Origin: Pardosa pseudoannulata
Taxonomy: Eukaryota > Arthropoda > Arachnida > Araneae > Lycosidae
Length of the DNA: 64,000 nt
Assembly (NCBI GenBank): GCA_032207245.1
Contig: CM063499.1
Location: forward strand, 79,882,928-79,946,927
Direction: 5' to 3'
In this document: one piece after another, positions 1 to 12,622 of the stretch
How positions within the stretch are numbered: position 1 is the first letter of the stretch
Layout: the number at the start of each line of letters is the position of its first letter
Notes under the pieces: model-generated
The model's input: only the letters and a program-made list of their open reading frames with translations
The model's database searches: none
Told to the model about the DNA's origin: nothing
Program-made: the position numbers and the translations under genes

Positions 1-283
1 AACAAAATATTTGTGTATATTTTCCTTCATATCAAATATCTATTTTCTAAGACTATAGATGCATTAAATGAAAATGATGCACTTCTTTTTTCCGAAAATT
101 TCTGTTTCCACATCAATTTTCGGAAATATCGGATCGGAATCCGATTGACGTCTATATAATTCTCCCATAGTAATAAAAAAAAAACCAACAAATATACGTG
201 ATTTGGTGGTGGCGAAGGTTAGAAAGTGTATCGGAAATCTTTAAAAATATTGATTGCAAAAGAATATAAGTGTTCTAGTTATT

Positions 284-290
<7 letters not shown>

Positions 291-320
<30 letters not shown>
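291..320. repeat. Poly(A) run
   Basis: About 30 uninterrupted A residues. No retroposed coding sequence recognised beside it. Confidence 0.85.
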
Positions 321-324
<4 letters not shown>

Positions 325-409
325 GAAATTTGTTTGTCGGAAGCGTGGCCACAGAAGTTCGCATCAAATTGGAATTAAGCAAAATAAAAATCTTCCCGAC
401 GTTTCGAAA

Positions 410-540
410 TTTCTTGACAATATTGCGGTAGGCTTTCCACCCTGAGGACATACTGCTGAAGGTGAACAGCTTTGAACATCCATGCCACTAGTGGTATTCG
501 AACATATTACGTCTAACACGATGACACAGCGACCTACCCT
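410..540 (-). repeat. Possible older tRNA-like SINE
   Basis: On the minus strand GGTAGGTCGCTGTG (A-box-like) and ATGTTCGAATACC (weak B-box) are spaced as in a tRNA head. A body reading GGCATGGATGTTC follows, shared with the main SINE family. Part of it is repeated in the tandem copy at 1095-1165. Confidence 0.35.
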
Positions 541-1725
541 ATTTTCATGCATTAAAAAAGTTGTAGAACCAATTAAATAAAGTTTCTGATACTATTTTTA
601 CAATCTTTAAACTTTATCATAAAAAAAATTACTTTCAAAACAACTACAATTTTTTTTAATTCGTAAAAAAAGTACGAAATATTTATTACACAAGAAAAAC
701 ATCGAACACTAAAGAGATCAGATTATTAGAAATTTGAAATATATATATATATCAATAATGAGCAGAATTGTTATGAAAACATGATGCCATTTAATTTATA
801 AAATCTATTGCTATCTAAATATTTTAAAAGCACTTTATGTGCAAGTATATTTGCCATACATTCCTCACATGCATACACAAAAAATTTTAAAAATACGTGC
901 CTTAATTTTGAATTACAACATATAAATTAAAACTGTTAGATAGTGTGTAAAAACTCACAAAACTATCGACTTCATTATTCACTTTCGCCTTTGTAAAAAA
1001 AAAATCATACCTTTGTTCTCTTTTCAGATTAATCTGTTATTGTCCCAATTAATTTCTGCCGTAGTAAGTCTCAGACAAAAGAAATTCATGCAATTGCCAC
1101 CAGTGGTATTCGAACATATTACGTCTATCACAAAAAACACAGCGACCTACCCTATTTTCATGTATTAAAAAAAATTGTTGGACCAATTAAATATAAAAGT
1201 TTCTGGCACTATTTTTACAATCTTTAAACTTTATAATAAAAAAATTACTTTCAAAACTACAATTTTTTTTAATTCGTAAAAAAAGTACGAAATATTTATT
1301 ACACAAGAAAAACATCGAACACTAAAGAGATCAGATTATTAGAAATTTCAAACATATATATCAATAATGAGCAGAATTGTTATGAAAACATGAAGCCATT
1401 TAATTTATAAAATCTATTGCTATCTAAATATTTTAAAAGCACTTTCAGTGCAAATCTATTTGCCATACATTCTTCACATACATGCACAAAAAATTTTAAA
1501 AATACGTGTCTTAATTTTGAATTACAGTATATAAATTAAAACTGTTAGTGTGAAAATAAATTCACAAAACTATCTACTTCATTATTCACTTTCGCCTTTC
1601 TAAAAAAAAATAAATAATTAAAAAATAAAATCATACCTTTGTTGTCTTTTCACATTAATCTGTTAATATGGTAGAAATTTACTGGGACATTACGTCTCAA
1701 ACAGACAAAAGAAATTAATGCAATT
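484..1725. repeat. Tandem duplication, two units of about 0.61 kb
   Basis: 484-1094 and 1095-1725 are colinear copies with an offset of 612-623 bp. Shared blocks include GTGGTATTCGAACATATTAC, AAAGAGATCAGATTATTAGA and ATAATGAGCAGAATTGTTAT. The unit boundary falls inside the SINE-like sequence. A segment of about 27 bp is inverted between the copies (see findings). Confidence 0.85.
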
Positions 1726-2128
1726 CTGTTTTAATATTGTAATTTGTAGCACGGAGGACAAAATTTTAAACATCAGTCAATTTTGAAATAACAGTTCAAC
1801 TTTCATGTTGGAGCAAGATGCTAAAGTTACATTATAGAATAGATGCAACTACTTTTAAGCCGATTTTCCCCGCACAGAAAGGAAATTCTTGGGCAAAGCT
1901 CAAAAAAATAAAATGTCAATTTAAATCATGAAACAAGATTATACTTGTACCCCTATAAAAAATTAATTTTACAAGAAAAGAATTCATTCAAAGAAAACAT
2001 TTCTACATGATGTTCTATTAACTATTATCACGTGAAGACAACAGTAAGTAGTGAAAAATATTTGTTGAATATAAACTTCTGGAGGGGGAATAACTACATA
2101 TAAAATTTCAGCTTACCAACTTAACTCT

Positions 2129-2330
2129 TTAATCCTTAATTTGGCTAAGTCTGGCCGCTACACCGGACATGTATATTTATTACTAGTATATAACATAATT
2201 GTCAGTGTTCGCCACAACGACATTATCTCAAAAATGGAAAATATATTTTTTTCCTAATGTCTATACAGACATGGGAAAATAATTTAAAATTTAAAAATAT
2301 TTGAAAAAACATCGTCAAATTAAGGGTTAA
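2129..2330. mobile_element. TTAA-flanked piggyBac-type MITE
   Basis: TTAA at both ends, inverted ends CCTTAATTTGGCTAAG and CGTCAAATTAAGG. The internal ATGTCTATACAGACATGGGA is shared, in reverse orientation, with the copy at 14072-14298. Confidence 0.65.
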
Positions 2331-2658
2331 TGTACAAGTCCTTTCTGCAGATAACATATCGATAAGGACCTTAAATCGAAGTTATGGACTGCAGACGACA
2401 AAATAAATATGGAGTTTAAACATCTTTAAATACTATAGCACGTTAGTGATCAACTATCGTTTTAAACATCAACGGATGCCATTTACTAAGAATAAACTGT
2501 GTAATATATTTATACACGTAAAATAAGTACTGGAAAATGGGGTTTTATAATAGATAAAGCAATTGATCATTATTTAAAGCCTATGTACCTGCCAAAGAAG
2601 TAAAATTATTTGCACTGTTCAAAAAAGCATCAAGTGCCAATAGAAAATTTAACAATAC

Positions 2659-2822
2659 GGCGATTTCACGCAGTAGGGCAAATTCTCCAATTATAACAAT
2701 TCTGGCTTTAGTTTCAAACGGAAGGGCAGTTTATTGTTTGTCTATTGGCTGTTGTAAACGTGAAAATGAATGGGAAGGCCATTACAGTACTTCGTGACGT
2801 TGCAACAAATTGCCTTATAGAA
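2659..2822 (+). repeat. Stand-alone copy of the Helitron-borne 150-bp segment
   Basis: Reads GGCGATTTCACGCAGTAGGG to GTTGCAACAAATTGCCTTAT. Also at 40071-40225 and, reversed, inside Helitrons at 53900-54058 and 56452-56620. No convincing coding frame is shared by all copies. Confidence 0.6.
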
Positions 2823-3777
2823 ATGACTTGAAATTTTTGATTAGCTTTTACCTACTCTAAAGAAAAAAAAACGTTCAGATAAAACAAAATTTGGCAAACT
2901 ATTTTTTAGTAATATCTAAAGGCACACTACACATTAAAATTAAAAGGTTAAAATATACCAGATAACAAAATTAAAAGCTACTCCAAAAATTTAATTAGCT
3001 TGTGATTAGTCATCACAGAAGAAACTTTTTGTTTACTTCACTATTTTTCAACTGAGGAATTTAGCTTAAAAGAAATTATCTCAACATGAGAAATTGGAGG
3101 AACAAAATTTCTTACGTAAGTGTATAATTTTAAGTTTTTAAAGTTTTTTTTAATACAGATATGCCAACTACTCCGGATTCTCTGGAGTTGCTCCGGAAAA
3201 ATTGATAACTCCAGAAATTCTTCAGACTGCTCCGGAAAATAAAGCTTTTGAACAGCAAAAAGATTACAATTCAGCAATCAAATACAAAATTTTGAAGAAA
3301 AAAAAAAAAAAAACCACTGCTGAATTAATTACTCTTAATAAATTACTCTTTCCACATAGTAATGCTGCATATTAAAGAGTTTTCAGAACTGTGCGGAAAA
3401 ACGAAACTGGATTTAGGTCAAATTTGAGTAGTCAAACTCTAGAATCCCTGATGATAGAAAAATGGAAATATTTTAATCAGGGTCAATGTTGTTACAAGAA
3501 ACAATGTTGTTACAAGTTCTGAAAAATAAGTTGTTAAAGCTAAAAAGGCTACTCATACATTTTAAATACATAAATTTTAATTTACCTTTTATAATTTACT
3601 ACTGTTTAAATATTTTAAATTTAATTTTAATTTAGAACCCAATAAGGTATGATCTGTAATTAGCATGTTAAAATTTCAAACCACGCTGTTGCGTAGGACA
3701 CAAGTGCATGAATGTTGGCATGTCTGTTAATATATAACCTACATTATTACAGGTCATGACAAATATAAAAATTACAG

Positions 3778-4334
3778 TTAACCCTTTAAAGTTCACTATT
3801 CAAAATTCTTCGGATTTAATGGAATTAGGTTATAATTGATATCTATGAACCATATATACATATATGTGAAAAATATTAAAACTATTCGGTAGGGTGGTGG
3901 GTTTTAACTGTGAAACTATCTACCCCTTTGTACGGCTCGAAAGTAATACATTCTTAAAATTTAAATAATATTTAAAGAACTCTGCATAATTACCATGAAA
4001 ATGATGTAACAGATAAATAGCTGAACTATTTATATATTAGACTATTATAGATTTATATTTAAAGATTTATAGATATTGCTATTTATAGATTACACTATGT
4101 TTTGGGTAGGTATATTTATCTGAGGTCATGACGGAGAAAAATCAAATACCTGGTTTTTTTTCAGTTTAAACAAGTATATTTTAATGAGAAAAATAACTTG
4201 TGTTGTGCTACCATTTATTAATAGTTTGAAGTGTCATAAACATACGAAAAAATCATTATTATACCTCTAAAAAAAGAGAAAAAATATTTTAACAGGTGGT
4301 TTCACTACGAAACCATTGTTCTTTAAAGGGTTAA
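3778..4334. mobile_element. TTAA-flanked element, 557 bp
   Basis: TTAACCCTTTAAAG at the left and CTTTAAAGGGTTAA at the right are perfect inverted ends with the piggyBac-type TTAA site. No transposase coding seen. Confidence 0.65.
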
Positions 4335-4949
4335 CTGTTTGAGCTTCAATATAGTCTGACTCACCATATTTCTCTACATCAAGTGCAACTCAACTTTTAA
4401 ATTTAAGAATAGACTACAGTCAACGGGGAATATTAATTTGGAGTGCAAAGGGCTAATAATATTTGTTACACTAAGGAAAGTAATAAAAATTACATTTTCA
4501 GTTCTGCATTAACATACAACTGAGATTCACATCCACGAAGCTCACTTGAGAACGCTTATGTAAACTGAATTTACATTACAATAAATAAAATACAAAATTT
4601 AACATTTTTCTTTCTATAAACTCTAAAAACATAACTTAAATTCATTCATTCTTTAACACATACAATTTCCTATATACCAAGATAACTCTGACAACATCTA
4701 GGCAATAATTCTTAATGGCAAAAATATAATTTGATTAAAATTAGATACACTTTAAGTTTAGTAACAGCTAGGTTTTCAAATTTAAGAAAACTAAATTTTA
4801 AAAATAAAAAAAAAATTGCCACACAAATTTAAAAGCAAGTTTTAATATATTTCATCGATGCTTTCACATTTCAAATGCTTATACAGCCTTTATCAGTATG
4901 TATTGATATAAATTAAGTCATCTGTCACCTCTCCCTCTCTGATCTAATA

Positions 4950-5552
4950 CAGGGTTCCAGCTCTTTTTCCAGAACAAAAATTAAGTACTTTCTAAGGACC
5001 AAAGTAACTTTTTCTAAGGACCTACTTGAAATACACGACATAACAACATAACTATCTCCTGAGGGACATTTTTAACGATTATGAACCAGACAAGGCATGT
5101 TCAATAAATGCCTTACAATATTTCAGAATTAAGATTTTAAAAATGCCTAAAAATTAATACAAGATTAATATTTGACAAAACCTAATTTTGAAAAATGTAC
5201 ATCTAAAGTTTTTGGAGTGATCAAGCTAAAAATATTAAACCCGATGTGGCCTGCAAGAGAAGAAAGTTTTAGACTTTTCTTCTGCATGACTGTTAGCTAT
5301 TAGGAAAGGACAGTTGATTTTATACTTTAAACCATTTCAATATGCAAAAGGTTATATATTTGTCATATAAGAAAACTATTAGGAAATGCATGACGACTGC
5401 AGATCTCGTCGATGGAGAATTTGATCGCATTGCAATTTAAAAATTAAGTTTTTAAGGACCTTTGACAAAAATTAAGTAGTTTTAAGGACTCTTAAAAAAG
5501 AAAGCTAAAATTAAGGAGTTCTTAAGGACTTTTAAGGACCGTGGGAACCCTG
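4950..5552 (+). mobile_element. CAGGGTTCC-ended TIR element, copy 1
   Basis: Starts CAGGGTTCCAGC and ends GACCGTGGGAACCCTG. Both subterminal regions are rich in AAGGAC motifs. Flanked by 5-bp repeats TAATA. No coding seen. Confidence 0.8.
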
Positions 5553-5557
5553 TAATA

Positions 5558-7600
5558 TGATAAATCAATTTTTCATCTTTTCCTGGTTAGTATGTCTAAA
5601 ATACCCTCCTTACGTATGACAATTCCCATTAAACGCTTTGCAAAAATTTATCAAGCTGTGAAAACAAAACACAAGGAATCTATTACAGGTGAAAATTAAT
5701 ACAGTTCGGGACAAATAACATTTGTATTGAAAATATATCCAATTTTACGACATTTTTCTATTAGAAGAAAGTCTTGAAATATTAAGTGATACTGGTATGA
5801 AAATCCACAGGTTTGAATACCACAAATGGCATGGATAGTAGCTGATTGAAATACTTTAATCAGTAGTTCTCTGTCTAGTTCTATTCCGTTAAAAAAAATC
5901 CAACAGCATACTACATAGTAAAACAAATAAACAAAATTCTTGCATTTCCCACTTTTGGGACTGGTAGAAACCATGATGCATAGTAACAGCATCAGATCTA
6001 AAATACATTTTTAATGATTTTCACATTAAACATTAAATCAAAACTAGAAATAAAGTATTTACTGTATCTAAAATTGTGAAAAATGTGTAATTGTTTCATT
6101 TTTTATTAGTCGTGTAGAACTTTATAAAAATAACCATTTAAACGTATGTGCTTGTATAAATGAGACATTGGCGTTTCTGACAAACTGATTTCGTAAAAAC
6201 AAAAAGACCATTTCAAAGCGAATTTCAATACACACAGAAAAGGAAGAAACAAACACTGCTAATCAAATTTTATTTTTCCATAATACCATCATTCTTTATA
6301 TTTTAATTTTTTTTTTTATTAACCCAGATAAGATGCTAGATGCCACTTGTTTACTGGCAATAGGATTAATAGGAAAAAAGGAGAAAAAAATTATAAAGAA
6401 AAGAGGAACCTTCCTTACGAGTAACATACTGGCATGGCATAGGCACACAAAATAATCAAACTTACAATCATTCAATCCATTAGACTTTATTGTAAAATAT
6501 TTCACTATATATAAAATTAAATATACCAAATTTATTGGAAAATTACACTACTTAATCATCGATTAAATTGAAAATATTCCAAAACGAATACCTATATATA
6601 GATATAATATATATATAATTCTACCATTTAAAGATTTTAAACAATTTCATCAAAGTCGTACAAATTTCAAAAAATTTTTTAAAGTAATCAGTCATATTAC
6701 ATCAACTATTTGAGGAAGGAAAGAAAAGCACATAACCAGCATGTATAAGCAAATGCAGCACATTCAGTTACATCAGAGCCAGTACCCTTGAAAAACACAC
6801 AGGATATACATAAAAAAACTGTGGATATAGCTAGTTAGTTAACAAAATATAATTGTTAGTGTATCTAATTAGTTAATTGTCTTATAGCTTAACAAAATCT
6901 TAAAGCAAGCTAAGTGGTAATTAATATAAGCCATGCTTATCAAAAGCATTCATTAGTAACTGTTTTTTAAACTATAATTTCCCATAAAACTGATTCTCTT
7001 TTCAACTAAATTTTAAAAGAGTTATGGAAAAATCCACACAACTGTGCAAGGTAATTAACTAGCTATGAACCACAAAGTAGAAAATCTGTTAGATAAAATA
7101 AAAGCGAGACAGGAAAAATAAAATATAGAGTATCAACATAGTCAGGGAATGAATTGGAGGAACTGAGGAAGAAAATCAGCAGTTAACTTCCTCTGATAAC
7201 TTTGTGGGTCAAGCTGAACCCTATAAATAGCTCCTTAGAAAATTTCAATAATTTAATTTATAAGCACAAGTATAGTTCATCTTCCTAATTACTGTACATT
7301 GAATTTTAATTGAATAGTTTTTTTATACGAATATTTCCCCTATACATATAATACATGTTAAAGTAAAATAAGCATGGTAAAGGTAAATAGTAAAACAGTA
7401 CACAGTTCCAAGACAGGTACTTAAAGAGAATCTAAGTAAAAATATACAGCATGCATCGGAATAAAATTCAAACAGAAGTCAACGTAAATTTTACATTTGA
7501 ATGCATTTTTTAACATACTATATTTGCTATATTTGTCATAAAATTGTCACTAGTATAGGATGCAATTAACAAAAAATTAAATCAGGCACTTGCCTAGCCA
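5558..7600. other. AT-rich DNA without recognisable genes
   Basis: Only short open frames without domain features. No clear repeats apart from simple AT stretches. Other gene-free stretches of the same kind are 1726-2128, 2831-3777, 4335-4944, 10504-11115, 11842-12450, 14299-15172, 17304-18639, 21153-22596, 24787-26019, 27420-28943 and 29705-31303. A fragment reading CCGGATATCCGGTATC at 25133 hints at an old hAT-type end. Confidence 0.6.
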
Positions 7601-8165
7601 TCAGTGCTTTTGCCATGCCTCTTAATACTTTTAAATAACAGATCTTTGATTGCACTTTTGAGACACTTTCCCCAGTGGAGAGTTTAATCTTCAGATGAAT
7701 TTCATTTGGAAGGGGGAGGAGTGGGGGGGAGGGAAAGGTGGACTATTTTTGTCATTGACAATGGCCTATTGCAGGTGACACTAAAAATAACCATCAGAAA
7801 TCCACAGTGAAAGAATGTTTCAAATCCCAGTTGCATTGGGCAGTTCATTCCAGTTGCAATAAAACAAGTCCAATCATGGACGGTCAGTTCCCCCATTCAA
7901 TCTTTTGATAGGACCGTCGAAAACATTTATTCCAGTTTTGTACTGTTAATTTTTTTTAGTCTTTTTAGTTAGCAGTTTTTCTTTGCTTATAATAGTTTGG
8001 GAGTATAACTAGGTCCACACAGAAGTCCGCTCATTATCAATTCTAATTAGAGTATTTTTTTTTAAATATATTTTTGCTTTTTTGCTTTTCAGTTGTTGAT
8101 ATAAACAAATAATACCATGTTACGTCCAATGTTGTCGCAAGCATGCCTTCTCTGAAGGCATTTTT

Positions 8166-8476
8166 TTTATTATTATTTAAACAATCATTCCACTTTTTAA
8201 AAAAACTTAATTTTCTTGATCCATACTGGGGAGTGCTGTAATTAAGAGCTTCCTAAAAAGAGAAGGAGGCAGGCGAGCGCATTTTATGTAAGGTTAGCTG
8301 AAGGTGATGATACAGAGAAGCAAGGAGCTACTGAAGTTTTCAAGGAACTAGATGAGTAAGTCACAACAAATGACGGTTAACTATGTGGCTTGATAAGAGG
8401 CTCAATTTGTAGTCACAAGAAAAGTTTAGCAGAGGAACGATGGACGCAGGCCGCAGACACTAAACAGTGCTGAATA
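8166..8476 (-). other. Ythdf: Candidate 3' UTR of Ythdf with AATAAA signal
   Basis: Downstream of the predicted stop the minus strand is non-repetitive and somewhat less AT-rich. The first AATAAA on this strand is at 8171-8166. It is followed at once by an 8-bp perfect hairpin (8143-8161, ATGCCTTC/GAAGGCAT with a 3-nt loop). The UTR could be much longer, since other AATAAA hexamers occur further down. The end is an inference that needs RNA data. Confidence 0.3.
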
Positions 8477-8503
8477 CTAATTTTCTTCCCCTGAGGGTCT
8501 TGA
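8477..8503 (-). CDS. Ythdf: Ythdf predicted terminal coding exon 5
   Basis: The exon 4 donor (CAG/GTATGA) implies a downstream exon. On the minus strand a strong acceptor, a T-rich run ending CATTTCAG, sits at 8504 and upstream. Reading in phase 0 gives SRPSGEEN then TAG, so the protein would end RKTQSRPSGEEN, a short polar tail like that of other YTHDF proteins. The surrounding 7.6-8.5 kb is free of recognisable repeats, as expected for a last exon with UTR. The cost is a 22.8-kb intron. The alternative is read-through to QV-stop at 31304, or another acceptor that I have not recognised. Confidence 0.5.
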   Translation of the reverse strand, partial: SRPSGEEN

Positions 8504-8733
8504 CTGAAATGAAAAAAGTACAAATAAGTTCACTACAAACAATAACATAAGAAAAATACATATACAAATCTGGATTAATTCTGCTGGATTAAATTCTTTA
8601 TATCAGAATTTTTTCTAATACAAAGTTTAGATTAGTAAAAAGTACAAAAATCAAACAGAAGGTTCAAAAGAGTCCACAGAAAGAAGTAAAATTAATAACT
8701 CTAAAATGAGAAATATTTTTAACCAACCATGTA

Positions 8734-9086
8734 CAGGGTTCCCACTCTTTTTCCAGAACAAAAATTAAGGACTTTTTACAAGGACCAAAGTAACTTTTCA
8801 TAAGGACCTACTTGAAACACGACATAACAGCATAAACCCTATCCCCCTATCTCCTGAGGAACATATTTTAATGATTATAAACCAGACAAGCCTTGTTCAA
8901 TAAATGCCCTACAATATTTCAGAATTAAGTTTTTAAATATGCCTAAAAATTACTATAAGATAAATTTATTTGGCAAAACCTAATTTTGAAAAATGTACAT
9001 CTAAAGTTTTTCGAATGATCGAACTAAAAATAAATTGTGAATAAAAACATTATAAACAGTACTTCCTGAGGGTTGAAAAATGACTG

Positions 9087-9134
<48 letters not shown>

Positions 9135-10498
9135 TAGGTGATTATACCCAGCATTGCCTAGGAAAGAAGAAAGTTTTAGACTTTTCTATTACATTCAATG
9201 CAAGGAAAATTAATCTTCCATAAGTAACTGAAATATCTACAAACCCCCATCCTCCATGCTTCGCTTCATTAAAATCTGCATGACTGTTAAGAAAGGGCAG
9301 CTGACTTTATACTTTAAACCTTTTAAGTATACTAAAGGTTATATATCTGTCATATAAGAAAACTGATAGGAAAATCACACGAGACTGTGGATCTCATCGA
9401 TGGAGAAATGGATCGCATTCCAATTTAAAAATTGAAGAATTTTTAAGGACTTTTGACAAAAATTAAGTAGTTTTAAGGGCTCTTAAAAATGAAAGCTAAA
9501 ATTAAGGACTTTTAAGGACCGTGGGAACCAGTGTTGCCAACCATACGATAATTATTGTATGAGTACGATAACTTAGGACTCTGTACGATGAAAAATAATC
9601 TCAAAATTATGTGACATAATTCTGAAAAACTCTACGATAATTTCCTGATTTATACGATAAACCAAAAGTAGACTAATGGAGAATTAAAAAAACAAGTAAT
9701 TTAACTGTAACTCTATAAAGAGCAACATCAAAAAATTGAGAATGTCTAATTTTTTTTATCACTTTTTCCCATCAAATAATTATTGTTGTAGATTTTAGAG
9801 CAGCTTCAGGAGCAGTTTTGAGGTGCTTCTTCATTAAATAAAAGTAAATAATCCTGTTACAGAAGTTGAGAAAGGTCATCTGTACTGTGTAATAATAAAA
9901 AGGAAAGTGTCAATTATAAAAAAAAAAAAAAAAATGTATATTTGTGAAATTGAATATGACCTAGGTACTAATGTTTGATATTATTTGAAACTAATAAAGA
10001 ATTTTAAAAATGGTTATGACCAGTGTTTTAATCTGTTAGTTATTTAAAATTATTTAAATCACTCTTATCCTTAAATACACAACACAAAATTGTTAAATGC
10101 AAAATTGCTGAATATTCACGATTATACTGGAGATATTTCTTTAATTATTACATAATTATGGATAATTAGAAGTAATTTTGCAATTTACTTATTCTATTGC
10201 AGTTTTCACTAAAATATGGTATTTTTAGTAATTAAACCGATTATTAAATAATCAGTTACAAAGCTGTATAATGGTAAATAATAAAAATTCTGCCATTTCT
10301 ATGTTTTTCCACAATTTTAAAATCTATCTGATATTAAGATTTAATTGATTAAAAAATATATCGTACAAGCGCCCTCTATTAACACTATTTTGAACTAATT
10401 ACAAAAATGTACGATAATTTATAAGCCAATGCCATAATTTTAGGACCTAGAATCCATAATTTTGCCTGTGAAGGTTGGCAACACTGGTGGGAACCCTG
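8734..10498 (+). mobile_element. CAGGGTTCC-ended TIR element, copy 2, carrying a nested hAT-like insertion
   Basis: CAGGGTTCCCACTC at the left and the split end GTGGGAAC...CCTG at the right. Flanking 5-bp repeats ATGTA at 8729-8733 and 10499-10503. A 958-bp element (9529-10486) sits inside its right terminal repeat. An AT microsatellite at about 9090-9131 is internal to the element. Confidence 0.85.
9529..10486. mobile_element. hAT-like element with CAGTGTTGCCAACC ends, nested
   Basis: Perfect 14-bp inverted ends CAGTGTTGCCAACC and GGTTGGCAACACTG. Flanked by a perfect 8-bp duplication GTGGGAAC (9521-9528 and 10487-10494), which is the hAT superfamily signature. No transposase coding seen, so non-autonomous. 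Confidence 0.9.
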
Positions 10499-11121
10499 AT
10501 GTATTACAAAAAATTCAGATTACAAAAATACAAGTGATCAAAAATTTTCTGTATTTGACACTTTTAAAATATCTATTTGAAATTCAGAATATACTGCAAT
10601 GAAAAAGAAATAGAAAGTACATGTACCTATTACATGACAATAATGTAATTGTGTAAATATCACGGTGAAAGGCAATTTTTGCCAATACCTAAAATAAATG
10701 CCATTACATAAAATACTGCGAAATTTACATTTACATTTGCTAAGAACAGTGAGCAGATGTTTCATTCGAAAGAAATGAGTATCAGGGATTTACATCCAAC
10801 AGCTACACCAACTCCTTTCTTTTTATCAGTATTATGTTAACATAATACCACTTAACTAGTAAAAAAAACATTTCATACTTCTGAGCAAAAGAATTCATTT
10901 CCTTTACATATTTCAACAAGATACAAGTACATTTGGCTATCATCCGGGTCAATTGTCATTGCTAGTTATAACAATAATCATAGTTAACACTAATTTATAA
11001 TTTTACTTCAAATTACTAAATAGTAACCACTCAATGCTACTTTGATAACCAATATATGATAGATACTAAGAAATTTTAGCTTGTTCAACAGTAAGGAAAG
11101 AAATTTTCTTTTTTAAATTTA

Positions 11122-11835
11122 CAGGCTTGCAACTCCTGAGGTACTTTCAAAAAGGTGAGAAAAGTGACAAATACAGAATATGTGACTAAACATTAAAAAA
11201 AGTGATTTTTGTTTCTCCTCTTGATTACAGATGCTATTAAGATTTTTCTATTTATTTTAACTCTAAATCAAATGATTCGTGCAAAGCATGATTTTAGCGT
11301 CAAATACAAAAAAGGTTAAACATTTTGTTTAACACAACTCAACATTGCTTTTTATTCAAGAAAATCTGTAAATTTGATTTTAATACATACAATACATTAT
11401 TTTTATAATCACAATTTTCTGCATGTATCAATGATGTTTTGAAATATGTACATAGCTATATTAGAGTGTCTAAACAAAAATTGTGAAGAAAAAGAAAAAG
11501 AGAAATGTGTGCTTTGACATAAATTACTTTAATGTATTAAATGTACATTTCAGTACAAATGTAGATTTCAGGAACTTCTTTACGACTTGTTAAAATCACT
11601 AAACTCTGGAACCCATATGACTAATTACATTTTAATAAGAAAAATAAGATTAGTGCATCCCATTTTAGGTCTTATTAAAATATTTTGTAAATTCAGATTT
11701 CCTTTTTTCAACAACAGATTTTTGCTGTGATACACCATGGAAAAAGTGACAGTTTACTTTTAAAAGTGACTAAAAGTGATCAAGTGTAAAAAAAAATGAC
11801 TAAAGGTGAGAAAAGTGACAGAATTGCAATTCCTG
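11122..11835 (+). mobile_element. CAGGCTTGCAA-ended TIR element, copy 1
   Basis: 714 bp. Ends CAGGCTTGCAA and TTGCAATTCCTG, with subterminal AAAAGTGAC repeats. Flanked by the 6-bp repeat AATTTA on both sides. Highly similar to 58673-59387. Confidence 0.8.
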
Positions 11836-12450
11836 AATTTATACTAGCAGTAAAAATCTTACAGAATTTCTAATTTACACTTGTTTAAAATCTCCTCAAC
11901 AGGAATTTTCCCCCTTTTTTTTATATATATATAAACTCTCTTTTCAAATTTTCCAACTCTAGAAAAGTTTATATTTTTATAAGAATCAAACAAAATCATA
12001 AAATAATTATCCCTATTACTTGGAATGAGAAAAACAAGTTAATACTAATTCCCTCATGGATAGACTTATGGGGAGGGGGGGATTCATTATACACTACACA
12101 TCCACAAAAAATTTCAATTTTATAGTAGTTCAAAATGAAAGAATTTTACTATTTAAACTTACCTTGATAAAAAGTTCCTCTCATCCAAAAATGCATTGCT
12201 TGATTACTGAAATAAAAAAATCCAAATTTAGGAAAAATACAAAAAAATAAAAATAAACATTACAAATGTACCAACCAAATGAGAAAATTTATGAAACTGT
12301 AAACAGCAATTATGAACTTATATCATGGCTTAGACTTCTACTCTCTCAATTTAAAATATCAAAATACTAAATTTATCTTTTCTAGTGGACTGCAACACCC
12401 AACAAAAAAAAAAAGATAAACAATACAACAAGGAAAAACTACACCTCATA

Positions 12451-12540
12451 ACTGCCAACATTACAATTTTAAAGAATTAACAATCAATACAAAACACATG
12501 CAGTATACTCCTAAATACTATAACAATCCTAAAAATTTTA

Positions 12541-12622
<82 letters not shown>

